Of a DNA stretch of 64,000 nucleotides, positions 8,333-16,375 are shown one piece after another. The notes under the pieces were generated by a model. The model made no database searches. It was not told where the DNA came from and saw nothing but the letters and a program-made list of their open reading frames with translations. This DNA is from DASSFG01 sp035547915 (GTDB lineage: Bacteria; Planctomycetota; Planctomycetia; Pirellulales; JAICIG01), in contig DASZTS010000018.1 in NCBI GenBank assembly GCA_035547915.1, forward strand, positions 1-64,000. The letters are read 5' to 3'. A program made the position numbers and the translations under genes. The stretch's first letter is position 1. Each line of letters opens with the position of its first letter.

Positions 8333-9514
8333 ATGGGTTTTCTATCAGGCAGGATGAGCTTCGACCGATTCCGCGTCGAGTCGCCCGAAGTTCGCAAGTT
8401 CGGCGAAAAGCAGATCGAGGTGTTGGACCGTTTCGCCATTGCTCAAGCCGGCGAGCCGGGCTTCGACGAGACACGCGTCGGCTTTACCGGCGGCAACCAC
8501 CTGCTCGATACCAACTTCTCCGTCGAGAAGAACGTATTCGGAGATATTCTGAATTGCGGCATCCGTATCGACACGACGAAGGTTCCCGCGGCACTGCGCA
8601 CGGCCTGGCAGGCGATGGAAATCGATGCGTTGACCGGCGGCGAGCCTGGCAGACGGTTGACGAAGGCCGAGCGGCAGGAGGTGAACGAGGCGGTGGAGCA
8701 GCGCGCCAAGGATGAGGCCGCCGACGGCAGGTTCCGCCGCATGCAAAATGTGTCGGTTCTGTGGGATGCCGGCCAACGGTTCCTGTATCTGGGCGGAGGC
8801 GGTCCCGTCGCCACCGAACAGTGCCTGGACCTGCTGTCGCGGGCGTTCAACCTATCGCTCGAATGGCAGACGGCCGGCCGGTTGGCGCATGCCTGGTGCT
8901 CGGACAATAAGCAGAGCGCGGCATGGGAAGCCCTCGCTCCCAGCATCTTCCACGATACCGCCTCGGGCGCGATCGCCTGGGTCAGCGATCTCTCGGCCAA
9001 TTTCGATTTCGTCGGCAATGAATTCTTGCTGTGGCTCTGGTGGCGCTTGGAGTCGGAATCCGACACGATCACCTTGGCCGACGACGGCGAAGTCGTGGGA
9101 ATGCTCAATCGGACATTGAGCCTCGAATGCCCCGAAGCGATGTCGGGCAAGGAGACGATCACGGCCGAATCTCCCGTCCGCTTGCCCGAGGCCTTGCACG
9201 CCATCTCCGCTGGCAAGTTGCCGCGCAAGAGCGGTCTGGTGCTGGTGCGACAAGGTTATCAACACGATCTCGTACTTCAGGCAGAGACGTTTTCCGTCAG
9301 TGGCGCAAAATGCCAACTCACGTCGGGCGACGACGAGGAGGCGGGCGACCCGACCGAGGAGCGAATCTCGGCGTTGCGGCATCTCGTCGAGACGCTCGAT
9401 CTGTTGTTCGCTGCTTTCTGCCAACGTCGCTTCGCCAAGACATGGAGCCGAGACGTGGGTGAGATTCGCCGCTGGCTGGAGAAGGGTGGCCCGTCGAAGC
9501 GGTCCGCAGCCTAA
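8333..9514 (+). CDS. RdgC-like recombination-associated protein
   Basis: 393 residues, soluble. It begins MGFLSGRMSFDRFRVE, the N-terminal pattern of the divergent RdgC-like group found outside Proteobacteria. The middle has the RdgC-type helix LTKAERQEVNEAVEQRAKDE followed by SVLWDA and a repeat-like RFLYL strand. RdgC in E. coli is a ring-shaped DNA-binding protein that restrains RecA-dependent exchange; the same role here is inferred. The start at 8333 is chosen because the frame upstream (to 8144) lacks family similarity and reads as low-quality Arg-rich sequence. The family is about 300 residues in E. coli, so this form is longer. It converges with the CurA-like gene with only 13 bp between stops. 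Confidence 0.6.
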   Translation: MGFLSGRMSFDRFRVESPEVRKFGEKQIEVLDRFAIAQAGEPGFDETRVGFTGGNHLLDTNFSVEKNVFGDILNCGIRIDTTKVPAALRTAWQAMEIDALTGGEPGRRLTKAERQEVNEAVEQRAKDEAADGRFRRMQNVSVLWDAGQRFLYLGGGGPVATEQCLDLLSRAFNLSLEWQTAGRLAHAWCSDNKQSAAWEALAPSIFHDTASGAIAWVSDLSANFDFVGNEFLLWLWWRLESESDTITLADDGEVVGMLNRTLSLECPEAMSGKETITAESPVRLPEALHAISAGKLPRKSGLVLVRQGYQHDLVLQAETFSVSGAKCQLTSGDDEEAGDPTEERISALRHLVETLDLLFAAFCQRRFAKTWSRDVGEIRRWLEKGGPSKRSAA

Positions 9515-9527
9515 GGCGGGCCGCGCC

Positions 9528-10565
9528 TCACCGCCTTGTCGGATCGGCGGCAACTCGGATGATCTTCTTGCCGAAGTTCTCTCCCTTCAGCAACCCGATC
9601 AATTCCTGCGGCGCGTTCTCCAAACCATCGGTGATGTCTTCGCGGTGCTTGACGCGACCCTCGCGCAGCCACCGGCTCATCTCGGCGCCGAATTCGGGGA
9701 ACTGCGAGGCGAAGTCCCAGACGATGAACCCTCGGAAGGTCAGTCGCTTGACGAGAATCTGCTGCATGACCAAGGGCGTGCGATCCTGTCCGGCGGGCAG
9801 TTCTGTGGCGTTGTAGTGGGCGATCAATCCACAAACGGGCACGCGGGCGAAGTTGTTGAACAGAGGTAACACGCCGTCGAATACCGCGCCGCCGACGTTC
9901 TCGAAATAGATGTCGATACCCTTCGGACACGCCGCTTTCAGACGCTCCGCCATGTCGGGCCGACGGTGGTCGAGACAGTCGTCGAAGGCCAATTCCTCTT
10001 TCACGAACCGGCACTTCTGCTCGCCGCCAGCGAGGCCGATGACGCGGCATCCCTTGATCTTGGCGATCTGGCCCACGACCGAGCCCACGGCACCAGAGGC
10101 CGCCGCCACCACAAGGGTTTCGCCGGGTCGCGGCTTGCCGATGTTGAGTAGCCCGGTGTAGGCCGTGAAGCCGGGCATCCCCAACACGCCCAACGCGTAA
10201 GAGATGGGCCCTAGCGACGGATCGACCTTGCGCTTCCCCTCGCCATCGGCAAGACAGAACTCCTGCCAACCGGTATGACCGAAAACGATGTCACCGGCCG
10301 CATAATGCGGGATGTTGGACTTCACGACTTCGGAGACGGCGCTGCCTTCCATGACTTTGCCCACCTCGACAGGCGGGGCATACGAGGGGCCGGCGTTCAT
10401 GCGGCCACGCATGTAGGGATCGAGTGACAGATAGATCGTGCGCAGCAGCATCTGCCCTGCGCCGGGTTCCGCGACCTGTGTTTCGACCAGCTTGAAGTTG
10501 TCGGGCGTCGGTTCGCCATGCGGGCGCGATGCCAGGATGATCTGCCGGTTCTTCGTCGTGGCCAT
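9528..10565 (-). CDS. curA: NADP-dependent MDR oxidoreductase, CurA/YncB type
   Basis: 345 residues, the same length as E. coli CurA, and it shares long stretches with it: LASRPHGEPTPDNFKL near the start, YLSLDPYMRGRM, LGVLGMPGFTAYTGLL, the Rossmann motif AASGAVGSVVGQ, and ITDGLENAPQELIGLLKG near the end. No zinc-binding cysteines are expected in this group. The family reduces the double bond of enones such as curcumin or alkenals using NADPH; the physiological substrate here is unknown. It is a single gene, divergent from the SMP-30-like gene. Its start at 10565 is preceded by a GGGAGGAATC-like site. Confidence 0.88.
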   Translation of the reverse strand: MATTKNRQIILASRPHGEPTPDNFKLVETQVAEPGAGQMLLRTIYLSLDPYMRGRMNAGPSYAPPVEVGKVMEGSAVSEVVKSNIPHYAAGDIVFGHTGWQEFCLADGEGKRKVDPSLGPISYALGVLGMPGFTAYTGLLNIGKPRPGETLVVAAASGAVGSVVGQIAKIKGCRVIGLAGGEQKCRFVKEELAFDDCLDHRRPDMAERLKAACPKGIDIYFENVGGAVFDGVLPLFNNFARVPVCGLIAHYNATELPAGQDRTPLVMQQILVKRLTFRGFIVWDFASQFPEFGAEMSRWLREGRVKHREDITDGLENAPQELIGLLKGENFGKKIIRVAADPTRR

Positions 10566-10686
10566 GATTCCTCCCTTTCGGCTCGTGGAGCGTTGAGTTG
10601 GCGCAGTTTAGCACTTCCATCGCCTGCCTATCGAACCGAGCGTGGCTATACTGGTTCGAGCATTGACCTTCTGGGAGATTCATCCG

Positions 10687-11676
10687 ATGAAAGCCTTGAA
10701 CTTCGCCCTTGCCGTGATCCTGTCGGCTCCGTTCGTCGCACACGCCGCCGATCCCGAGAAGCCAACGGCACTTCCCGATCCTGCAAAGATCAAGCCCACG
10801 ATGTACTGCACCGGCTTTGCCTTCGCCGAAGGGCCGGCCATCGACCGCGACGGCAACCTCTACGTGGTCAACTACCGCGAGTGGGGCACGATCGGCAAGA
10901 TCACGCCCGACGGAGCGGCCAGCATCCTCATCAACCTGCGCAAAGAACTGCCGGCCGACGGCGACAGGTTGCCGAGTTGCAACGGACTGAAGATCGACGA
11001 CGACGGCAACATCATCGGTGCCGAGACCGGCACGTCGCAGGTCATCCGCGTGGCGAAGGATGGCAAGAAGGTTGAAGTGCTGGCACGCGAGGTCGACGGT
11101 GTACGGCTGAATGGCCTGAACGACGTTGCGCTCGATCCCAAGGGGAACATCTACTTCGCGAACCCCGGCCAACACAACGTCTACCGCATCGATCGAAACG
11201 GCTCGATCGACCGCCTCAACCCGGAACCGATCGGCTCGAACGGCATCGGCGTCACGCCCGATGGAAGACACCTCGTCACGGCCGATTCCGACGGCATGCG
11301 GCTGATGATCCTCGACCTCGACGACGCCAAGGGCAAGAACCAGCGCGAGTTGATCTCCTTCAAGCCGGCCGGCACACCCGAAAAGCTCGGCGGCGAGGAG
11401 AAGCAGAAGCTGATGGACAGGGTCGGCGTGCCAGACGGATTCGTGTTCGACGAGTTTGGCCGCCTGTACCTCGGCATGTGGACCGGGAAGGTGGTACACG
11501 TGATCGAAGTGCCCAGCGGAAAGCTGTTGGCAACGTATCAGGCGGGCGGCAGCCAGGCGACCAACGTGCATTTCCACAACGGCGATCTCTACGTCACGGT
11601 GGCCGCCCACGAGGCCGTGTACAAGTTGCCGTTGGGCATCCGCGGTTGGCGTTACAGCAAGGGCTGCGGCTATTAG
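10687..11676 (+). CDS. Secreted SMP-30/gluconolactonase-like protein
   Basis: 329 residues. The signal peptide is MKALNFALAVILSAPFVAHA. The mature protein is a six-bladed propeller of the SMP-30/LRE type: GFAFAEGPAIDRDGNLYVVN, then GLKIDDDGNIIGAE, NGLNDVALDPKGNIYFAN, NGIGVTPDGRHL and PDGFVFDEFGRLYLG. The acidic and asparagine residues expected to hold the divalent metal (E in AEGP, N in NGLND, D in PDGF) are present. The family hydrolyses sugar lactones; the substrate here is unknown. The start at 10687 follows GGGAG by nine bases; an upstream in-frame codon at 10642 is rejected because it precedes the signal peptide. Confidence 0.85.
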   Translation: MKALNFALAVILSAPFVAHAADPEKPTALPDPAKIKPTMYCTGFAFAEGPAIDRDGNLYVVNYREWGTIGKITPDGAASILINLRKELPADGDRLPSCNGLKIDDDGNIIGAETGTSQVIRVAKDGKKVEVLAREVDGVRLNGLNDVALDPKGNIYFANPGQHNVYRIDRNGSIDRLNPEPIGSNGIGVTPDGRHLVTADSDGMRLMILDLDDAKGKNQRELISFKPAGTPEKLGGEEKQKLMDRVGVPDGFVFDEFGRLYLGMWTGKVVHVIEVPSGKLLATYQAGGSQATNVHFHNGDLYVTVAAHEAVYKLPLGIRGWRYSKGCGY

Positions 11677-11698
11677 AGCAACCGGATCGAGCAGCCGC
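11676..11698 (+). repeat. Dispersed palindromic repeat, copy D (short)
   Basis: GAGCAACCGGATCGAGC overlaps the TAG stop codon of the SMP-30-like gene. It matches copy B after removal of nine internal bases. A short degenerate copy of the family. Confidence 0.5.
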
Positions 11699-11937
11699 TT
11701 TTAGCTCGGCGCGAACTTGACAGACGTTGCATCTGTCTCACCTCGAATGCCACCTGCGAGGATATTGAAGGAGACACGACGGTGAGCCAGGAGATCTACG
11801 TCAGGACCGATGTGGAAACGGATGGTCCGATTCCCGGGCCACACTCCATGTTGAGCTTCGCCTCTGCCGCATTCACCGCGGAAAAACGGGCCGAGGCTCG
11901 GCGGAGAGCCGGCTCGAAATGACCGCGGATCGCCCAG

Positions 11938-12450
11938 ATGTTCGCTGCCGTTGACGTGTTCTACGACGAGGCGCAATCGAGGGCTCGCGCCGCGTGCGTC
12001 ATCTTCCCGGACGCGCTCGGCGATCGGATTACAGAAGAATTGGTTGTCCCCGTGAGCCCGATCGCGGCCTATGCCCCGGGAGCGTTCTATCGCCGTGAAT
12101 TGCCTTGCATCGAAGCGGTTGTTGGCTCCAGGGCCGCAGGGCTGGAACTGCTTTTCGTCGACGGCTATGTGTATCTGAACGAAGACGAACGTCCCGGGCT
12201 GGGCTGGCACGTTCACCAAAGTTTGGGCGTTCCGGTCATCGGAGTCGCGAAAAAGCGCTTCGCCGATGCCGAGAAATTCTCGGACGTGGTACTTCGCGGC
12301 GGCAGCCAGCAACCGCTCTATGTGACGCAGGTCGGCTATCGTGGTTCGGCCGCCGACCTGGTACGGCAGATGCACGGCGCCCACCGCATTCCGACCGTGC
12401 TGCGCCGGGCGGATCAGTTGGCTCGCGGCAACGACATGCCGAAGGGATGA
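11938..12450 (+). CDS. nfi: Short endonuclease V-like protein
   Basis: 170 residues, compared with about 210-230 for typical endonuclease V. It has the family's metal residues in order: D6 in AAVDVFYDEA, E54 in YAPGAFYRRELP and D75 in LFVDGYVYL, plus HVHQSLGVPVIGVAKKRF. Endonuclease V cuts DNA near deaminated adenine (hypoxanthine) in bacteria. The first strand of the fold (usually preceding the first Asp by about 35 residues) is missing, so this belongs to a shortened subgroup or is trimmed at the N-terminus. The stop is seven bases before the next gene, implying an operon with the alpha/beta hydrolase. Confidence 0.7.
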   Translation: MFAAVDVFYDEAQSRARAACVIFPDALGDRITEELVVPVSPIAAYAPGAFYRRELPCIEAVVGSRAAGLELLFVDGYVYLNEDERPGLGWHVHQSLGVPVIGVAKKRFADAEKFSDVVLRGGSQQPLYVTQVGYRGSAADLVRQMHGAHRIPTVLRRADQLARGNDMPKG

Positions 12451-12457
12451 TCACAAG

Positions 12458-13090
12458 ATGTCACGAATACATTTCCTTTTCGACGGTCCCGATGATGCCC
12501 GCTGCACGGTGGCCCTGGCGCACGGTGCCGGGGCTGGCATGGATACGCCCTTCATGGGTTGGTTTGCGGCGGAACTCGCCAAGCGCGGCCTTCGCGTGGC
12601 CCGGTTCGAGTTTCCTTACATGGCCGAGCGGCGCCGAATTGGGAAGCGAGGGCCGCCCGACAAGCAGCCCGTTTTGATCGAGACGTGGCGAGAGGTGATC
12701 GAGACTCTCGGCCCCGACCGTCTGGTCATCGGGGGCAAGTCGATGGGGGGCCGCATCGCCAGCATGGTCGCCGACCCGGCAAAAGTCGGCGGCCTGATCT
12801 GCCTGGGCTATCCGTTCCATCCCGTCGGCAAGCCGCACCAACTGCGGGTCGAACATTTGCAAACACTGACGACGCCGACGATGATCTTGCAGGGCACCCG
12901 CGACCCGTTCGGCAACCAAGCAGAAGTCGCCGGCTATGGACTGTCGAACTCGATCGAGCTTCATTGGCTCGAGGACGGAGACCACGACTTCAAGCCGCGG
13001 AAGGGATCGGGGCGGACGCAAGCGGACCATTGGAACGCAGCGGCGGATAGCATCGAAGCCTTCATCCGTCGCATTGAACAGTCGAGCTGA
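12458..13090 (+). CDS. Alpha/beta hydrolase of the KANL3/Tex30-like group
   Basis: 210 residues, cytoplasmic. The triad is visible: nucleophile elbow GGKSMGGR (S95), D149 in GTRDPFG and H176 in GDHDFKP. The oxyanion region is ALAHGAGAGMDTPFM. These features match the family annotated as dienelactone-hydrolase-like or KANL3/Tex30 hydrolases. Substrate unknown. It starts seven bases after the endonuclease V stop, with an AAGGGATGATCACAAG leader supplying the ribosome site. It converges with the secreted LTxxQ-like gene. Confidence 0.8.
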   Translation: MSRIHFLFDGPDDARCTVALAHGAGAGMDTPFMGWFAAELAKRGLRVARFEFPYMAERRRIGKRGPPDKQPVLIETWREVIETLGPDRLVIGGKSMGGRIASMVADPAKVGGLICLGYPFHPVGKPHQLRVEHLQTLTTPTMILQGTRDPFGNQAEVAGYGLSNSIELHWLEDGDHDFKPRKGSGRTQADHWNAAADSIEAFIRRIEQSS

Positions 13091-13142
13091 TCCACCGCAA
13101 CGATAGTCACATTGGCAGCGACTGGCTTCGCGAGCCAACCGC

Positions 13143-13634
13143 TTACGCTTGGTTCTTGCCCGCGCCTTTGACGGACTTCCGCTGTTCGGCCGTCAGCAGC
13201 CCAACGACCTCTTTGCGGATTTCCTTCCGGAGCCGATTCAATTCGGCCTGGGCCGTGGCCATGCTCGTCTTCTGCTCATCGGTCAACTCAACGGCCGCGT
13301 CGACCGCTGCCTTGAGCTCCTTGCCCTTCTTGCCGGCGGCCACAGCGTCTCTTCTCGCGCTCCGCTGCATCCCTCGCTGCTCTTCGGTCAGAATATCGGC
13401 GACCTTCTTCTGGGCGTCGGCCAGCTTAGCGGTGTACTGCGATTTCAATTCGTCGAACTTGGCCTGCTGCTCGGGTGACAGCTCGATGCCGGCCGGGAGT
13501 TTGAAGACCGCGGGAGTCGGCGAGCTCTTCTTCGCCTTCTTACCCTTCTTCGCCGGCGGTTCGTCGGCAACCAGGATGTTGGCGAGCAATAGGGCCAGCA
13601 CGCAGAACGCGGTCAGACGAAGAACGGGCTTCAT
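13143..13634 (-). CDS. Secreted LTxxQ-like helical protein
   Basis: 163 residues with a signal peptide (MKPVLRLTAFCVLALLLANI, cleavage near VADE). The mature protein starts with a Lys-rich stretch (KKGKKAKKSSP). Three copies of an LSPEQQ/LTEEQ/LTDEQ type motif follow (about 52, 83 and 118) and a fourth LTAEQRK at the end. This resembles Spy/CpxP-like periplasmic helical proteins, which bind unfolded proteins or metals in Proteobacteria, but planctomycete versions are uncharacterised. Single gene. Confidence 0.65.
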   Translation of the reverse strand: MKPVLRLTAFCVLALLLANILVADEPPAKKGKKAKKSSPTPAVFKLPAGIELSPEQQAKFDELKSQYTAKLADAQKKVADILTEEQRGMQRSARRDAVAAGKKGKELKAAVDAAVELTDEQKTSMATAQAELNRLRKEIRKEVVGLLTAEQRKSVKGAGKNQA

Positions 13635-14097
13635 GGAAAACAGCTCCGGTGAAGGGCGGAAAGGGGGATTTCAAAGATATGATGCGCGAAGCGCCCCGAT
13701 TATTGGGTCGACGCCGTCGTCCCTTTCCAAATCGCCCGGCTTCTGCAAGTCTCGCCGCCGGCAGGCCTTGGCTCAGCGCATGCAGACGGGACGCGACGGA
13801 TCGGCCTGCCTTGCCCGGCAAGGCCGTTACGCCCTTCCCCGTCACTACAACGCGAAATAGTTGACTGTGCTATTCTTGCTTTGATACCGGGCGGGCCGAT
13901 ATGCTTCCGGATGGACGGAGTCCAGGACGAGGCGGCCAACACTTCTCGACCACGCGGAAGAAAGGTGATGCTGAGTCATGCGTATTCTGCACACGAAAGC
14001 CAATCCAGCCCCCGAATCGGCTGCCGCGCTTGTCTCTCCGAGCGTCCGTGAGTTCTTCGCTTCGCCGATCCACCGTCCGGCCACGAGCGGAGGAACC
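13635..14097. other. Intergenic region upstream of the divergent 13634 and 14098 genes
   Basis: About 460 bp between divergent genes. It should hold both promoters. A TTGACT at 13861 is a possible -35 element for the plus strand, but no convincing -10 hexamer sits at the right distance. No gene or RNA is recognised. Confidence 0.5.
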
Positions 14098-15216
14098 ATG
14101 AAAGTCACGCCGATTGCGGCCGTTTTACTGGCGCTCGTTTTCCTCTCGCTGCCTGCGTGCAGCACGCACAAGGAGGAGCACCACCAAGAAGCTCACACGA
14201 TTGTGGCCACCTACCCGCGGGCACAGTCGGTCACGCTCACGCAACAATATGTCTGTCAGATCCACTCGCAGCGACACGTGCAGATCCGTGCTCTGGAGCG
14301 AGGGTATCTCGAGGCGATCGAGGTCAAGGAAGGGCAGCCGGTGAAGGCAGAGGACGTGCTGTTCAAGGTCATCCCCATCCTTTACCAGAAGAAGGCGGAC
14401 GCCGAGATCGCCGAGGCCCGGCGCGCCCAGTTGGAGTTCGATTACACCAAGAAGCTCTTCCAGAACAAGGTGGTCTCCGAGAACGAGCTGTCACTGCTCG
14501 AAGCCAAGCTGGCACGAGCCAAAGCGCAGGCGGAGTTGGCCTCGGCCGAACTCGGTTTCGCCACGGTCAAAGCACCCTTCGATGGCATCATCGACCGTCT
14601 GTACCAACAGCAGGGCAGCCTGATCGAAGAGGGCGAGGTCCTCACGACCATGTCGGATAACAGCGTGATGTGGGTCTATTTCAATGTGCCCGAGAAACGT
14701 TACCTCGAATACATGGCCGACCTGAAGCAGCATCAGGACCTGAAGATCGAGCTGGTACTGGCCAACGGCAACAAGTTTGACCAGCCCGGCGAGATGACGT
14801 GGGACGGCACTTCGTGGAAGGCCGGCGCGATCGAAGCCGACTTCAACAATGAGACGGGGAACATCCCCTTCCGCGCCGACTTTCCGAACCCGAAGCGCCT
14901 GCTGCGTCACGGCCAGACCGGAACCGTCTTGATCAGCCGCGTGGAGGACGGCGCCATCGTCATTCCGCAACGGGCGACTTTCGAGGTTCTCGCCAAGCGG
15001 TTCGTCTACGTCATCGACGGAGACAACGTGGCGCATCAGCGCGAGATCACCATCGAGAACGAATTGGAAGACATCTTCGTCATCAAGAGTGGCCTCGATG
15101 TGACCGACAGGATCGTCCTCGAGGGGATTCGCCAGATTCGCGACGGCGACAAGGTGGAATACCAGGAACTTGCGGCGGATAAGGTCGGAGAAAAGCTGAA
15201 ATTCCACGCCGAATAG
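14098..15216 (+). CDS. RND-type efflux periplasmic adaptor lipoprotein
   Basis: 372 residues. The lipoprotein signal is MKVTPIAAVLLALVFLSLPAC, with the lipobox LPAC. A barrel-sandwich (lipoyl-like) half follows (RALERGYLEAIEVKEGQPV), then a helical hairpin (about 101-155), the second half-motif APFDGIIDRL and beta-barrel and membrane-proximal domains, ending with DGDKVEYQ. This is the MexH/AcrA adaptor family, which links an inner-membrane RND pump to an outer-membrane channel. No RND pump or TolC-like gene follows: the next feature is an IS200 element. The start at 14098 has GGAGGAA six bases upstream and opens a lipoprotein signal; the frame from 13978 is rejected. Confidence 0.88.
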   Translation: MKVTPIAAVLLALVFLSLPACSTHKEEHHQEAHTIVATYPRAQSVTLTQQYVCQIHSQRHVQIRALERGYLEAIEVKEGQPVKAEDVLFKVIPILYQKKADAEIAEARRAQLEFDYTKKLFQNKVVSENELSLLEAKLARAKAQAELASAELGFATVKAPFDGIIDRLYQQQGSLIEEGEVLTTMSDNSVMWVYFNVPEKRYLEYMADLKQHQDLKIELVLANGNKFDQPGEMTWDGTSWKAGAIEADFNNETGNIPFRADFPNPKRLLRHGQTGTVLISRVEDGAIVIPQRATFEVLAKRFVYVIDGDNVAHQREITIENELEDIFVIKSGLDVTDRIVLEGIRQIRDGDKVEYQELAADKVGEKLKFHAE

Positions 15217-15227
15217 CGTTCGCTTCG

Positions 15228-15260
15228 GAGCGGCTAACAAAGGCTGGGAGCCGGAGCGCC
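15228..15260 (+). repeat. Dispersed palindromic repeat, copy E (partial)
   Basis: This 33-base segment matches 48474-48506 (left arm of copy C) at 28 of 33 positions. It starts 11 bases after the stop of the efflux adaptor gene. Only one arm is recognisable. Confidence 0.6.
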
Positions 15261-15280
15261 ACGGCTTCTGGGATAGGCTC

Positions 15281-15394
15281 TTAATCGTCGAAGAGCTTGG
15301 GCATCTCGTGTTGCTTGGCCGACATAGCGCGGCCGACGAACATGGCGCCGATACAGAGGATCAGAAGACCAACTGCGATGACGATTGCGCTCAC
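15281..15394 (-). CDS. Possible 37-residue single-span membrane protein
   Basis: On the minus strand a GTG at 15394 opens a 37-codon frame encoding a hydrophobic segment (SAIVIAVGLLILCIGAMFVG) followed by a short charged tail ending KLFDD. The composition is convincing for a membrane peptide, but there is no ribosome site before the GTG, and the frame stays open further upstream into the IS200 left end. It could therefore be the C-terminal remnant of a longer gene cut by the insertion. It converges with the efflux adaptor gene. Confidence 0.35.
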   Translation of the reverse strand: MSAIVIAVGLLILCIGAMFVGRAMSAKQHEMPKLFDD

Positions 15395-15492
15395 GTCTTT
15401 GATCGCTGCCTTAGTTCGAGCTAAACCCACGGCCTACGGCCGTGCGACCCTGGCAGGCTCCGCCGTTCCGGCGTGAGTGGGCGCATAAAATA

Positions 15493-15535
15493 CGCTCTTT
15501 CTCCTTTGAGCCTCGCTGGGCTAGGAGAAAGAGCG
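15493..15535 (+). promoter_or_regulatory. Hairpin sequestering the tnpA ribosome-binding site
   Basis: A 13-bp perfect stem (15493-15505 with 15523-15535) pairs the AGGAGAAAGAGCG that forms the Shine-Dalgarno region with an upstream CGCTCTTTCTCCT. The stem ends one base before the tnpA ATG. IS200 elements are known to limit transposase translation by such a structure. Confidence 0.75.
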
Positions 15536-15536
15536 C

Positions 15537-15959
15537 ATGGAAAACTTCGAGTCGTTGTCGCACGTCCGTTGGGAGTGCAAGTATCACGTGATTTTCATCC
15601 CCAAGTATCGCAGGAAGGTGATTTATGGCAAGCAGCGTTCGGTGATTGGTCGGATTCTGCGTGACCTGTGCCAGCAGAAAGGCGTCGAGGTTCTGGAGGG
15701 GCACGCGATGCCCGACCATATTCACCTGTGCCTCAGGATACCGCCGAAGTACTCGGTGTCGTACATAGTCGGGTTCTTGAAAGGGAAAAGCGCGGTTCGG
15801 ATTCATCGCGAATTGTTGAAGGAACGACGAATGACGGGCCTTCACTTTTGGGCGGCCGGCTACTGGGTGAGCACGGTCGGCCGGGACGAAGCTGCAGTGC
15901 GGCACTATATCCGCGAGCAGGAGCATTTTGACAGAGGGCAGGGACAATTATTCGAGTAA
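15537..15959 (+). CDS. tnpA: IS200 TnpA transposase (Y1 HUH)
   Basis: 140 residues, the normal length of single-domain IS200 transposases. The HUH motif is HIHL (H61 and H63), and the catalytic tyrosine is Y124 in AAVRHYIREQEH. The start YHVIFIPKYRRKV is characteristic. The enzyme acts as a dimer on single-stranded DNA and attaches covalently to the 5' end of the cleaved strand. The gene is complete, so the element may be active. The initiation region is buried in a hairpin. No TnpB/IscB-type gene accompanies it. Confidence 0.95.
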   Translation: MENFESLSHVRWECKYHVIFIPKYRRKVIYGKQRSVIGRILRDLCQQKGVEVLEGHAMPDHIHLCLRIPPKYSVSYIVGFLKGKSAVRIHRELLKERRMTGLHFWAAGYWVSTVGRDEAAVRHYIREQEHFDRGQGQLFE

Positions 15960-16060
15960 CGTAAACCACTTATCAAGCCCCAGCGGGGCTCTCTTTCACC
16001 CACCCGCCCCGCTTCGCGGGGCAAGCCAAAGCCACGCCCTACGGGCGTGGTCGGTTACCG

Positions 16061-16375
16061 ATTGAAAAAGCCGTTGGGTGCACGCGGAGAACCGCGCGGC
16101 CAAGTTCTACAGTGGGGGCAAACACGTGGCCGACAAATTCGCCCCATCGCCACCCCGGGAAAAGGTAGGTCACTCTGGGGGGGTGTCAAATTGAACCGTT
16201 CGTGACGAACAATTCCACGCGAGCCCTTTCCGAGTAGGATAGGTCCGCTCGAACCGGACGACGCGACAGCCGGGCCGAATCAGGACTGTGTTAGAGGTGA
16301 CGTGGGTGACCGGCCAAGCCGGCGCAGGATATAATCGACGCGGGTTTTTGCTCATTCGCCCGGAGCCGATCGAAC
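16061..16375. other. Non-coding stretch between the IS200 element and the ThuA/cytochrome gene
   Basis: About 315 bp with no confident gene. Positions 16081-16188 read on the plus strand as a protein-like fragment (HAENRAAKFYSGGKHVADKF) that ends at a TGA near 16193 and has no start after the IS end. It may be a relic of a gene broken by the insertion. A GGGGGGG run lies at 16177-16183. The rest should contain the promoter of the 16376 gene. Confidence 0.35.

Larger units (their letters stand above)
15428..16050 (+). mobile_element. IS200/IS605-family element (single tnpA gene)
   Basis: The element contains only tnpA. Subterminal imperfect-palindrome hairpins typical of IS200-type ends are visible: CACGGCC/GGCCGTG with loop TAC at 15428-15444 on the left, and CCACGCCC/GGGCGTGG with loop TAC at 16032-16050 on the right. 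Two further hairpins, at 15976-15990 and 16006-16022, precede the right end. No terminal inverted repeats or target duplication are expected for this family. The exact cleavage ends cannot be placed from the sequence alone; the true ends may lie several bases to tens of bases beyond the hairpins. Confidence 0.8.

Noticed and set aside
11701..12384. 227-codon minus-strand frame
   Set aside because: Antisense to the endonuclease V gene, which has its catalytic residues in the plus frame.
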